From Rhodospirillales bacterium (GTDB lineage: Bacteria > Pseudomonadota > Alphaproteobacteria > Rhodospirillales > Casp-alpha2): DNA of 64,000 bases. Location: positions 1 to 64,000 of the forward strand of contig JAEPQO010000001.1 in the NCBI GenBank assembly GCA_017640505.1. The letters run 5' to 3'. Positions 7,492 through 15,652 of this stretch are shown piece by piece (position 1 is the stretch's first letter; every line of letters starts with the position of its first letter). The position numbers and the translations under genes were made by a program. Under the pieces are notes generated by a model. It was not told the DNA's origin. It did no database searches and saw only the letters and a list, made by a program, of their open reading frames with translations.

Positions 7492-8091
7492 TTAGTAGCG
7501 GCCGAAGTCGATTTCGCTCAGGATCAGGCGCGCGATCTGCTCGGCGATGGCCTCGTTGACCTGGCCGGCGTTGGTCCAATGACCGTTGCGCTTATGATGT
7601 TTGGTGAACGTGTTGCGCTCGCTGACTCGAATGTTCACGGATTTGATGTCGACCTTGCCGCGCACCGCGAGCTGCAGCGTTCTGATCTCTTTGCCGATAA
7701 CGTCGGCGCGGCGCGGGTCCAATCGGATGACATGGTCGTGACCGATCCGTCGTGAATCGACGACCTTGCCGTTGACGACCAGGCGGACAGAACCATGACT
7801 GCGATGCGGGCGAACCCGAACCACCACCTCTTCGAGTTTCTGGCCCCGGTAATCTTTTTTGAGACCGGTCATCCTGAACAGCGGCAGCACGTCATTACGC
7901 ACGCGACGGTTCACCGACGCTTTGACGACCGTCTCTTGATGGCGATTGTGCGCCCACGGCTTGGCCGGCGCGTGATGATGACGGTACCCGTCGTCATGCG
8001 GATTGTGGCGATGATTGCCGTCCGCCGACGCGACACCGGCGGTGCCAAGCGTCGCAGCAACGGCGGTCGCGATGATCAGGTTCTTGAACAT
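7492..8091 (-). CDS. Unrecognised secreted His-rich protein
   Basis: 199 residues. A signal peptide (MFKNLIIATAVAATLGTAGVASA) is followed by a His-rich stretch at about 26-51 (NHRHNPHDDGYRHHHAPAKP). The basic beta-rich domain includes KLEEVVVRVRPHRSHGSVRL, and a C-terminal helix follows. No family was recognised. GGGAGACC precedes the start. It is the first gene of the minus-strand envelope cluster, 32 bases before the glycine-zipper gene, which also has a His-rich segment, so the two may share a metal- or pH-related role. Confidence 0.65.
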   Translation of the reverse strand: MFKNLIIATAVAATLGTAGVASADGNHRHNPHDDGYRHHHAPAKPWAHNRHQETVVKASVNRRVRNDVLPLFRMTGLKKDYRGQKLEEVVVRVRPHRSHGSVRLVVNGKVVDSRRIGHDHVIRLDPRRADVIGKEIRTLQLAVRGKVDIKSVNIRVSERNTFTKHHKRNGHWTNAGQVNEAIAEQIARLILSEIDFGRY

Positions 8092-8255
8092 GAAAGGTCT
8101 CCCTTCATCTGATTTCAGTAACGTCGATGAGGGGAGTTTCGCGAAAATCCGATAGTGATCGTATGCTACGTCCGCTAGGAGATGTTCATGCGGATGAATA
8201 TTTCCTAACAGGCTTTGCGTTCCAAATTCATCGCGATCAGGTACATATTACGCGT

Positions 8256-8627
8256 ATGAAACGTCGTGGTTTTTTGAGATTGGCCTTGTCGGCCGGCGCA
8301 GCCGCGCTGATCGCGCCGCTTTCCGGTCCTGCGGCGCATGCGCAGGAGCGCGGCGCCGACATTGGCCGCGCGCTTTCCCGGTTGTCCAATAATCCCCGCT
8401 ACAGGGGCCGCGTGCTCGGCACCCACGTGCGCCGCCAGGATGGCCGTGTCATATATGAAGTTCGTATACTGAGACCAGATGATCGGGTCATTTTGGTGTA
8501 TCTCGACGCCGAAACGGGTGGCGTCGTCGGCGATTCGGAGCGAAGTGAACGCAACGACATCCGCCGCGCGCTTCGCAATCCCGGAAACGACCGCAAACCG
8601 AAACTGGGCAACGGCTTTAACAATTAA
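8256..8627 (+). CDS. PepSY-like periplasmic protein
   Basis: 123 residues. MKRRGFLRLALSAGAAALIA is a Tat-like signal (twin Arg followed by G-F-L), with cleavage near AHAQ. The mature part (IGRALSRLSNNPRYRGRVLG ... YEVRILRPDDRVILVYLDAETG) has the pattern of a PepSY domain, commonly found beside two-component systems as a sensor-modulating or protease-inhibitory module. An ORF opening at 8127 is longer, but only this start gives a signal peptide. Eleven bases separate it from the response regulator. It is divergent from the envelope cluster. Confidence 0.65.
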   Translation: MKRRGFLRLALSAGAAALIAPLSGPAAHAQERGADIGRALSRLSNNPRYRGRVLGTHVRRQDGRVIYEVRILRPDDRVILVYLDAETGGVVGDSERSERNDIRRALRNPGNDRKPKLGNGFNN

Positions 8628-8638
8628 CGGGTAATGAC

Positions 8639-9322
8639 ATGCGCGTATTGATCCTCGAAGACGATATCGATCTGGCCGAGCAAATCGCAGGCATGCTGCG
8701 CGACGAGCATTATGCCGTCGATGTCTGCCACGACGGCGAAGAGGGCTACGATATCGGTCTCGAAAACGGCTTCGATGCGGTGATCCTGGACCCGGGACTA
8801 CCGACCATGGACGGTTTCAGCGTGCTTCGGAAATGGCGCGATGCGGGTCTCTCGATGCCGGTGATCGTGCTGACAGGGTCGCGCAAAGAAGTCAGCGACA
8901 TGAAAGAGGGCGTGCGCGCCGGCGCGACGAATTATCTGACGAAACCGGTCGATCTGGAGCTGTTGCTGGATTGGGTGCGCGGCACCGTCAACTCGGCGGG
9001 GCCGTCCACCAAGAAACCATCCATCGAATTCGGCGCGCTTCGCGTCGACACGCAATCGCTTAAGGTATGGCTTGGCAATAAACCGGTGAAAGTCACGCCG
9101 TCGGAATACAGAATATTGCACTACCTTCTGACAAACTCGGACCGGCCTGTACCGGCGGAAGAGCTGGCCAACAAGAACTTCGAGGCCGATGTCGTCAAAA
9201 CGGCGAATGAAGTCCCGGTCTTCATCAAACGGCTGCGCGACAAGCTTGGCAAGAAAACGATCGAGACCGTATTCGGATACGGCTATCGGATTGTCGAGCC
9301 GTCGGTTTCGGACGACGCGTGA
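8639..9322 (+). CDS. OmpR/PhoP-family response regulator
   Basis: 227 residues. The receiver domain (1-115) starts MRVLILEDDIDLAEQIAGML with the acidic pair, has the phospho-acceptor Asp in DAVILDPGLPTMDGF, the switch Thr in VIVLTGSRKE and the Lys in LTKPVDLELLL. The C-terminal winged helix (about 128-222) is OmpR-like (VKVTPSEYRILHYLLTN ... ANEVPVFIKRLRDKLG ... TVFGYGYRI). The sensor-kinase gene overlaps its stop, so the two form a pair. Targets may include the divergent envelope cluster. Confidence 0.92.
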   Translation: MRVLILEDDIDLAEQIAGMLRDEHYAVDVCHDGEEGYDIGLENGFDAVILDPGLPTMDGFSVLRKWRDAGLSMPVIVLTGSRKEVSDMKEGVRAGATNYLTKPVDLELLLDWVRGTVNSAGPSTKKPSIEFGALRVDTQSLKVWLGNKPVKVTPSEYRILHYLLTNSDRPVPAEELANKNFEADVVKTANEVPVFIKRLRDKLGKKTIETVFGYGYRIVEPSVSDDA

Positions 9323-10716
9323 GCAACAGCCGGCCAAAATCCCTGATCCGCCGCCTTGCGGTCTGGTCGCTGGCGTTGCTGGCGCTTTCGATTCCGGTCT
9401 TCTGGATTTTCTTCTCTGCCGCCGTCGACAAGGTTTCGCGCGATGTCGTCGATACCCGGCTGCTCGAATTCGCGGATCAGGTGCGGGGTTACGGCGTCAG
9501 CTTGATGGCCGAGAAAGAAGTCGACCTGCCGGACCAGAACCCGTCCAACCTGCGCGTCGGTGCCGGCAGCGCCGACGTGGATTGGGTGTGGCAAATTACG
9601 CCGGAAAACCGCCCGCCCGTTCGGTCCGACCTGCTGGCGCTTTCGGATACGTCCCTGCCGGTGTCACCGGCGCCGCCGGCCACCGGTTTCGCGCTGAAGA
9701 ATATCCAAAGCACGCTCGGGTCCATCCGCGTGGCAGAGCGAATTGCTGACGAGCCCCTGCCGTTCGACGAGACGTCGGACCGGGACCGGGAACGCGTTCA
9801 TTACATCGTCGGCATCCGCAAGGACCGCTATGACGGGTATGTTGCCGATCACGTCGCACGGTTGGAGCGGCTGGCCTATATCGCCGTGATTCCGGTGGTG
9901 CTGGCGCTCCTCGGGATATCGGTCCTCATTATTGCGTCGATGCGGCGCGATCTTGTCAGGCTCGAAGATGCCATGAACGCCTACGAGCAGGGGTTAAAGG
10001 ACCGGGTCACCGGCGAGTTTCCCAAAGAACTGCAGTCCGTTGCCGACCGGATCAACGCGCTCCTGGCACATAACGACAGACTGATCGAGCGAACGCGAAA
10101 ATACGTCAGCAAGATCGCCCACGACATCAACCATCCGATTGCCATCATCAAGAACGCGCTGGACGGCAATGGCGATAAGGACCTCATGTCGCGCCAGCTG
10201 ACCCGCATGGAAGGACTGGTCGACCGGTATTCCAGCCTCGCCCGCGCCATCGGCCCGGAAGGAACGGCCCGCCAACGCACGCAAGTGGCGGAGGTCCTCG
10301 AAGACACCGTCGGTGGGTTTTCGATCCTCTATCGCCGCAGCCCGCTGGCGTTTGAGGTCAATTGCCCATCGGATCTCAGTTATCCGATCCCCCGGCACGA
10401 TCTTGAGGCGATGGTCGCCAATCTGGTTTCAAACGCGCACAAATACGGCGACAGCAAAGTCGTGATTGCGGCAACGGCGCTGGACGGCGACGGCATAAGG
10501 ATCGTTGTCGATGACGATGGTCCGGGCATCCCGGAAGCGGAACGGACATCGGCCGTTAACTGGGGGAAGCGGTTGGACGAAGCGCCACCGGGCACGGGTT
10601 TCGGCCTGGCGATCGTGCAGGACATCGCCGAGCTTTACCAAGGGCGGGTCAGCCTCGCTGTCTCTCCCATGGGCGGGCTTTCCGCAATCATTGAGTTACC
10701 CGGGGTGCGGAATTAG
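9319..10716 (+). CDS. Sensor histidine kinase (EnvZ/PhoQ type)
   Basis: 465 residues from a GTG start that overlaps the regulator's TGA. Two spans (about 16-36 and 180-202) flank a periplasmic sensor domain of about 145 residues. A HAMP-like linker follows, then the H-box KIAHDINHPIAIIKNAL, the N-box NLVSNAHKYGDSKVVI, the G1 box VVDDDGPGIP and the G2 box GTGFGLAIVQDIA. The sensor domain has no recognised fold; with the PepSY-like protein next door, a periplasmic envelope or metal signal is plausible. Confidence 0.92.
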   Translation: MSNSRPKSLIRRLAVWSLALLALSIPVFWIFFSAAVDKVSRDVVDTRLLEFADQVRGYGVSLMAEKEVDLPDQNPSNLRVGAGSADVDWVWQITPENRPPVRSDLLALSDTSLPVSPAPPATGFALKNIQSTLGSIRVAERIADEPLPFDETSDRDRERVHYIVGIRKDRYDGYVADHVARLERLAYIAVIPVVLALLGISVLIIASMRRDLVRLEDAMNAYEQGLKDRVTGEFPKELQSVADRINALLAHNDRLIERTRKYVSKIAHDINHPIAIIKNALDGNGDKDLMSRQLTRMEGLVDRYSSLARAIGPEGTARQRTQVAEVLEDTVGGFSILYRRSPLAFEVNCPSDLSYPIPRHDLEAMVANLVSNAHKYGDSKVVIAATALDGDGIRIVVDDDGPGIPEAERTSAVNWGKRLDEAPPGTGFGLAIVQDIAELYQGRVSLAVSPMGGLSAIIELPGVRN

Positions 10717-10835
10717 GGCGGGCCATAATCGGAATCAATCATCGTGACTTGTGCAAATGCGATGTTGTGACATCGGCGGCGTGATGTTCGCCGCTCCGAA
10801 GAACGCCGGCCGCTTTTCCAGGTCATGCGGTCCCC

Positions 10836-10875
10836 GCAAAAGAAACCCCCGGCCATCGCATGAATGCCGGGGGTT
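10836..10875 (-). terminator. Rho-independent terminator of nirK
   Basis: Perfect 10-bp stem AACCCCCGGC (10844-10853) / GCCGGGGGTT (10866-10875) with a 12-base loop. Read on the minus strand it is followed by TTTCTTTTGC, so it ends nirK transcription about 60 bases after the stop. Confidence 0.85.
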
Positions 10876-10932
10876 CTGGTCCGTCCGCGTGCGGGGTTGG
10901 GGCCGCGTGCGGAAGGTCTTCTGGGAGACGTA

Positions 10933-11946
10933 TCAGTGCGTTTCGGCCACCTCCTTTTTCGGGGCGTCGAAGATCGTCAGGTTTTCCGGTCCGTCGACCT
11001 TGATGTGGCCGGCAAGGCCTTTTTCGACGCGGCTCAGGGCGTGGTCGACGATGACGTACGTGCCGGGGACCTCGAACGTCAGGTCGGCGATGGTGGCGCC
11101 GCCCGGTGCGACGGTGACGGTCTGCACGTCATCGGTCGTCGCCTTGACCCCGCCCAGATCGTAGATCTTGTCGAAGATCTCGCCGATCACGTGGAAGCTC
11201 GATGTCTTGTTGGGGCCGCCGACGCCGAAGTAGATGCGCGCCGTTTCACCGACTTTGGCCTTGAGCGGGTTGTCCTTGACCAGACCGCCGACCTTGCCGT
11301 TGAACACGTAGTGTGTCGGCAGTTCGTCGATCAGGCGCTCGTAACTCTCCGTCAGTTCACCCTCGGTGCCGATCGGCTCGGTGGTGTAGAGCTCGCCCTG
11401 CATGACATAGAATTCCTTGTCGACCTTGGGCAGGCCGCCTTCGGGCTCGACCAGGATCATGCCGTACATGCCGTTGGCGATGTGCTGCGCCACCGTCGGC
11501 GTCGCGCAGTGATAGACATAGAGCCCCGGCTTCATCGCCTTGAAGGAGAATTTCTTGGTCTCGCCGGGATCGGCCAGTGTCGCCACCGCGCCGCCGCCCG
11601 GTCCGGTGACCGAGTGGAAGTCGACGTTATGCTGCATCCAGCTGTCGTCCGCGTTCTTCAGGGAAACCTCGACGGTGTCGCCGACCCGTGCGCGGTACAT
11701 CGGCCCCGGCACCTGGTTGTTGAACGTCCAGTAGCGGTACGTGCTGCCGTCGTTCAACTCGGCGACGCGCTCGATGGTCTCGAGTTCGATCTTCACCGTC
11801 GCCGCTTCGGTACGCGCGATCGGTGCCGGCACCTCGGCCGGATCGCGGACGATGCTTTCCGACGCCTGGGCGTCCATCGCTCCACCAAGACCAATCGCCG
11901 CCGTCAGGGCAAGCGCACTTACAGTAGATTTCAAAAGCGTTTTCAT
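10933..11946 (-). CDS. nirK: Copper-containing nitrite reductase NirK
   Basis: 337 residues with a Sec signal (cleavage near MDAQA). Two cupredoxin domains reduce nitrite to NO in the periplasm. Type 1 and type 2 copper ligands are visible: MQHNVDFHSVTG, LYVYHCATPTVAQH followed by IANGMYG, and the domain-2 SSFHVIGEIFDKIYD. The seven-residue gap between the type 1 Cys and His is the short version seen in Neisseria AniA-like (class II) NirK. The gene has its own FNR/NNR-type box upstream and terminator downstream, next to the NO reductase. Confidence 0.97.
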   Translation of the reverse strand: MKTLLKSTVSALALTAAIGLGGAMDAQASESIVRDPAEVPAPIARTEAATVKIELETIERVAELNDGSTYRYWTFNNQVPGPMYRARVGDTVEVSLKNADDSWMQHNVDFHSVTGPGGGAVATLADPGETKKFSFKAMKPGLYVYHCATPTVAQHIANGMYGMILVEPEGGLPKVDKEFYVMQGELYTTEPIGTEGELTESYERLIDELPTHYVFNGKVGGLVKDNPLKAKVGETARIYFGVGGPNKTSSFHVIGEIFDKIYDLGGVKATTDDVQTVTVAPGGATIADLTFEVPGTYVIVDHALSRVEKGLAGHIKVDGPENLTIFDAPKKEVAETH

Positions 11947-12050
11947 CGGAACAAACTCCTTAGCCTGTCATTCGACAGCTGGCGGCGGCTCGCTCACCGG
12001 GTCGTCGTCGCTGACGGGAAGGATCATGCGCGATCCGGCGTCACCCGATA

Positions 12051-12064
12051 TTGCGCTGGCGCAA
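12051..12064. promoter_or_regulatory. FNR/NNR-type box upstream of nirK
   Basis: Perfect palindrome TTGCGCTGGCGCAA (TTGCG-N4-CGCAA), 105 bases before the nirK start. Its sequence is identical to the box upstream of the NO reductase gene. The pattern fits Crp/Fnr-family NO regulators (Dnr, Nnr, NnrR), and such a regulator is encoded at 14625-15323. Confidence 0.85.
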
Positions 12065-12097
12065 ACAAAACATGATTTTTGTCAAGAATTGGAGAAT

Positions 12098-12133
12098 TAA
12101 AAAAAGGCCCCATCTGCATCGGCAGATGGGGCC
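12098..12133 (-). terminator. Rho-independent terminator of the NO reductase gene
   Basis: 12-bp stem GGCCCCATCTGC (12106-12117) / GCAGATGGGGCC (12122-12133) with a four-base loop. On the minus strand it is followed by a run of Ts (forward A run 12099-12105). Confidence 0.9.
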
Positions 12134-12153
12134 GGAGTTTGGCTGAGACATTC

Positions 12154-14448
12154 TTATTCGGCGGGTTGCGCCGGGATCGACGGTGTCTTGCCAACCGCTT
12201 TCACCTCACGCCGGGAGCGCAGGACCAGCCCCGCCGCGAACACCGCAAGCGCGGCGGCACCGGCACTGAACACGATGTCGCCCGGCACACGCAGCCACAC
12301 GAACAGGCGCACCAGTTCGCTCTGCATCATCTCGGCCGACCGCGCATACCACAGTCCTTCCGAGATGCTGGCCCAGGCCTGCACGGCGCCGGTCGGAAAC
12401 AGACTCATCACGACCATCATCGCGAGCCCGCCGTTGAGCAGCCAGAAGGTCCAGGCAAGCGGCCTGTCCGACCATGCGTGACGCGGGAACAGGCCACGCA
12501 GGCAGAACAGCATCAGGCCGATACCGAGCAGCCCGTAGACCCCGAACAACGCCGCGTGACCGTGCGTGGCCGTCAGGTTGAGACCCTGCACGTAGTAGAG
12601 CGAGATCGGCGGATTGATCAGGAAACCGAGCACACCGGCCCCGACCAGGTTCCAGAACGCCACGCCGACGAAGAACAGGATCGGCCACTTGTAGGTCTTC
12701 ACCCACGGTGCCGCCTTGGTCATCCGGTAGTTCTCGTACGCCTCGTGACCGACCAGCGCCAGCGGCACCACCTCGAGCGCCGAGAACACGGCACCGACGG
12801 CGATCACGCCCGTCGTCGTACCTGAGAAGTAGAGGTGGTGCAGCGTGCCCAGCACCCCGCCGGTCAGGAAGATCACGGTGGCGAACAGGACCGCGCCGTT
12901 GGCCGTGCGCCCGCGCACCAGGCCGAGCTTCACGGTCAGCAGCGCAATGGCCGCCGTGGCGAAGACCTCGAAGAAGCCCTCGACCCACAGGTGCACGACC
13001 CACCAGCGCCAGTACTCGATCATCGACAGGTGCGTGTGCTTGCCCCACGTCAGTCCGGCGCCATAGAACAGGCCGATGCAGACGGTCGACAGGAACAGGA
13101 TCACCGTCAGCGGCCGCGCATCACCGGGTGTGCGCAGCGCCGGCCACAGCGCGCGGCCGACCAGCGTCAGCCACAGCATCAGACCGGCGAACAGCGCGAT
13201 CTGCCAGAGACGGCCGAGATCGACGTATTCCCAGCCCTGGTGGCCGATCCAGAAGTTGGTATCGAGATCGAACACCTGCTGCACGCCCATCCACTCACCG
13301 GCCATGGAGCCGACGACGACCAGCAGCAACGCACCATAGAGTACGTTGACGCCGAGCTTCTGGAACCGGGGTTCGCGGCCACCCAGCAGCGGGCCGAGAT
13401 AAAGCCCCGTCGCCAGCCACGCGGTGGCGATCCAGAACACGGCAAGCTGCGTGTGCCAGGTGCGCGTCACCGCATAGGGCAGGACATCGGCAATCGGGAT
13501 GCCATAGAAATCATGCCCTTCGACCGCATAGTGCGCGGTCGTCGCCCCGAGTGCGATCTGTGCGCCGAACAGCGCGATCACGGTCCAGAAGTACTTGGCC
13601 GTCGCGCGCATCGACGGCGTCGGCTCGGCGCCACCCAGCGGATCTTCGGCGGGCGGTGTCGGTGCCGGCTCTTCCTTGCGGGATGAATGCCACCACGTCA
13701 GCGCGCCGATGCCGGCGATCAGCAACACCACGCTGGCGATCGACCAGACCACGTTGGGCGTCGACGGCGCGTTGCCGACAAGCGGCTCGTGCGGCCAGTT
13801 GGCGGTATAGGTTACGTCATCGCCGGGCCGTTCCGTGGTCGTCGCCCAGGCCGCCCATTGGAAGAACCCCGTCAGCATGCGGCGGTGTTCGGGATCGGGC
13901 ACGGCGCCGTTGGCGATGGCGTAGTCCTCGCGCAGGTCCTCCAGCGCCGCCGCGTCGCCGAACAGATCGACGTAATGCGCCGCGACCCGGCGGATGGCCT
14001 CGGCCCGGTCCGCGGAAACGACGATCTCGTCCTGTTCGGGGATGTAGCTGTTGGTCCGCATCTCGGCGATCAGGCGTTCCTTGAGCGCCCCCTGGCGTCC
14101 GGCGGTCAGATCGGCAAACGCCGGCTGGCCGTAGTCGCGCATCGCCCAGATATCGAGCAGCGTGACCGCTTCGCGGTGCAGCCAGTCGGCCGACCAGTCC
14201 GGCGCCAGATACGCACCGTGGCCCCAGATCGAGCCGACCTGCTGGCCGCCCATCGACTGATAGACCTGGCGGCCCTTTTGAATGTCGTCCTTGGTGTAAA
14301 GAACCGTGCCGTCGCTGGAAACGACGGCCGCGGGCACCGGTGGCGCTTCGCGGTGAATTTCCCGGCCGAGCATCAGCAGCGTGCTGAACGACGCGACCAG
14401 GATCAACGCGAGCGCGATCCACAGGCGTTTGAGCGATGTCGCATGCAT
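12154..14448 (-). CDS. norZ: Quinol-dependent nitric oxide reductase (qNor)
   Basis: 764 residues, the length of single-subunit qNor. It reduces two NO to N2O at the cytoplasmic membrane using quinol. The N-terminal extension holds the NorC-like domain (DDIQKGRQVYQSMGGQQVGS, GHGAYLAPDWSADWLHREA). About 14 spans of a heme-copper-oxidase fold follow, with metal-ligand segments HTQLAVFWIATAWL, GVLGTLHHLYFSG (non-heme iron histidine pair) and HGHAALFGVYGLLG. There is no separate norC, norQ or norD. It is transcribed from an FNR/NNR-box region shared with the divergent regulator. Confidence 0.95.
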   Translation of the reverse strand: MHATSLKRLWIALALILVASFSTLLMLGREIHREAPPVPAAVVSSDGTVLYTKDDIQKGRQVYQSMGGQQVGSIWGHGAYLAPDWSADWLHREAVTLLDIWAMRDYGQPAFADLTAGRQGALKERLIAEMRTNSYIPEQDEIVVSADRAEAIRRVAAHYVDLFGDAAALEDLREDYAIANGAVPDPEHRRMLTGFFQWAAWATTTERPGDDVTYTANWPHEPLVGNAPSTPNVVWSIASVVLLIAGIGALTWWHSSRKEEPAPTPPAEDPLGGAEPTPSMRATAKYFWTVIALFGAQIALGATTAHYAVEGHDFYGIPIADVLPYAVTRTWHTQLAVFWIATAWLATGLYLGPLLGGREPRFQKLGVNVLYGALLLVVVGSMAGEWMGVQQVFDLDTNFWIGHQGWEYVDLGRLWQIALFAGLMLWLTLVGRALWPALRTPGDARPLTVILFLSTVCIGLFYGAGLTWGKHTHLSMIEYWRWWVVHLWVEGFFEVFATAAIALLTVKLGLVRGRTANGAVLFATVIFLTGGVLGTLHHLYFSGTTTGVIAVGAVFSALEVVPLALVGHEAYENYRMTKAAPWVKTYKWPILFFVGVAFWNLVGAGVLGFLINPPISLYYVQGLNLTATHGHAALFGVYGLLGIGLMLFCLRGLFPRHAWSDRPLAWTFWLLNGGLAMMVVMSLFPTGAVQAWASISEGLWYARSAEMMQSELVRLFVWLRVPGDIVFSAGAAALAVFAAGLVLRSRREVKAVGKTPSIPAQPAE

Positions 14449-14528
14449 GGTTTAATTTCCTTTTGCAGTTCCGGCCGCCCGATACGGCGGCGGTGCGGAC
14501 GTCTTAAACCTGCGGGGCGGTGGTGTTG

Positions 14529-14542
14529 TTGCGCTGGCGCAA
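14529..14542. promoter_or_regulatory. FNR/NNR-type box between nor and dnr
   Basis: TTGCGCTGGCGCAA, a perfect palindrome identical to the nirK box. It lies 81 bases upstream of the nor start and 83 bases upstream of the divergent regulator, so it could control both genes. Confidence 0.85.
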
Positions 14543-14624
14543 ACTCATGAAAGTTTTGCGCCAAGCAATCGTCAAACCGGGGACATGCTGCTAATGTTCG
14601 GACGCAACCGGACCGGAATAAGCC

Positions 14625-15323
14625 ATGAACCTCGATGCCAGAATTTCCGTTCTCGAACGGTCATCATTTTTCAATGACGCGAACCGCGACACCCTTGTGC
14701 ATGCGGCGGAAACGGCGAGCGAGTGTCCCGTCGCCAAGGACGAGCAGCTTTTCCGGCAGGGCGAGGAAGCAAGCCACAGCTATCTACTGGCATGGGGACG
14801 CGTGCGCCTCGACCAGACGACCAGCGACGGCCGCAACGTGGTGATCCGTTACCTCGGGCCAGGCGACCTGATCGGCACGGTCGCCGTTCTCAGGCGAAAG
14901 CCCTACCCGGCAACGCCCGTCGCCGTCGAGGACGGCATGACCCTGTTCTGGGGTGCCGAGAAAAAGGCGCAGCTGATCGCCGAGCACCCGGTGCTGGCGA
15001 CGAATGCCATCGAACTGACGGGCAGCCGTCTCGAGGAACTGCAGGAGCGCCTGCGCGAGGTGGCGACGCAACGGGTCGAGCGGCGCATCGCGGCGACCCT
15101 TCTCCGCCAGGTCCGCCACGCCGGACGCCGGGTCGAAGACGGCGTCGAGATCCCGTTCACCCTGACCCGGGGCGAAATCGCCGAACTGACGGCGACGACG
15201 CTGCACACCGTCAGCCGCACCCTCGCCGCGTGGGAACAGGAAGGCATCCTGTCGGGCAAGCGGGCTTCTCATCTCGTCATCACCAAACCGCATCGCCTCG
15301 TCGAAATCGCCGAGCAGGAATAA
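14625..15323 (+). CDS. Crp/Fnr-family NO-responsive regulator (Dnr/NnrR type)
   Basis: 232 residues. The N-terminal cNMP-like sensor domain (about 10-125) lacks the N-terminal Cys cluster of Fnr, so it should not bind a 4Fe-4S cluster. A dimer helix follows (about 128-150, RLEELQERLREVATQRVERR), then a winged helix with the recognition helix in LTATTLHTVSRTLAAWE. The E-x-x-x-x-T-V-S-R pattern fits TTG-N8-CAA targets. Dnr/Nnr proteins sense NO, usually via heme, and switch on nir and nor. Its surroundings and three matching boxes support this role. Confidence 0.88.
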   Translation: MNLDARISVLERSSFFNDANRDTLVHAAETASECPVAKDEQLFRQGEEASHSYLLAWGRVRLDQTTSDGRNVVIRYLGPGDLIGTVAVLRRKPYPATPVAVEDGMTLFWGAEKKAQLIAEHPVLATNAIELTGSRLEELQERLREVATQRVERRIAATLLRQVRHAGRRVEDGVEIPFTLTRGEIAELTATTLHTVSRTLAAWEQEGILSGKRASHLVITKPHRLVEIAEQE

Positions 15324-15338
15324 CGATTTCGGCTGAGT

Positions 15339-15352
15339 TTGCGCTAGCGCAA
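15339..15352. promoter_or_regulatory. FNR/NNR-type box upstream of the DUF1858-nnrS operon
   Basis: TTGCGCTAGCGCAA, a perfect palindrome one base different from the nirK and nor boxes, 67 bases before the start at 15419. Confidence 0.82.
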
Positions 15353-15418
15353 ATTCGCGGTACGCCATCGGTGCCATCATCGGCGCGAAATCACCAATTC
15401 GGATATCCGGAGGGAACC

Positions 15419-15652
15419 ATGTCCGAGTTCGCGCTCGAAAGCATGATCGTCGGCGACATCCTGGCCCGCTGGCCCGACAGCGCCGACGCCTTCAACCAGC
15501 ACAAGATGGCATGCCCCGGGTGTGTCATGGCACCGTTCATGACGCTGGCCGAGGCGTGCGACGCATACGGTCTCGATCTCGACGAGGTCGCCGATACGCT
15601 GCGCCAGACGATCGGCCCGGATATGTCCAGCCAACAGGAGAGCATGCGTTGA
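15419..15652 (+). CDS. DUF1858 redox-disulfide protein
   Basis: 77 residues with the DUF1858 domain known beside hybrid-cluster and denitrification proteins. It shows ESMIVGDILARWPDSADAF, the Cys pair in KMACPGCVMA, and LAEACDAYGLDLDEVADTL. The CPGC motif suggests a redox-active disulfide or ligand. GGAGGG precedes the ATG with good spacing. The stop overlaps the TTG start of nnrS, and an FNR/NNR box lies upstream, so it is probably induced by NO. Confidence 0.88.
   Translation: MSEFALESMIVGDILARWPDSADAFNQHKMACPGCVMAPFMTLAEACDAYGLDLDEVADTLRQTIGPDMSSQQESMR

Noticed and set aside
10864..12075. 403-residue plus-strand ORF across nirK
   Set aside because: It is antisense to an unmistakable NirK sequence and its product has no domain or signal; a GC-rich shadow frame.
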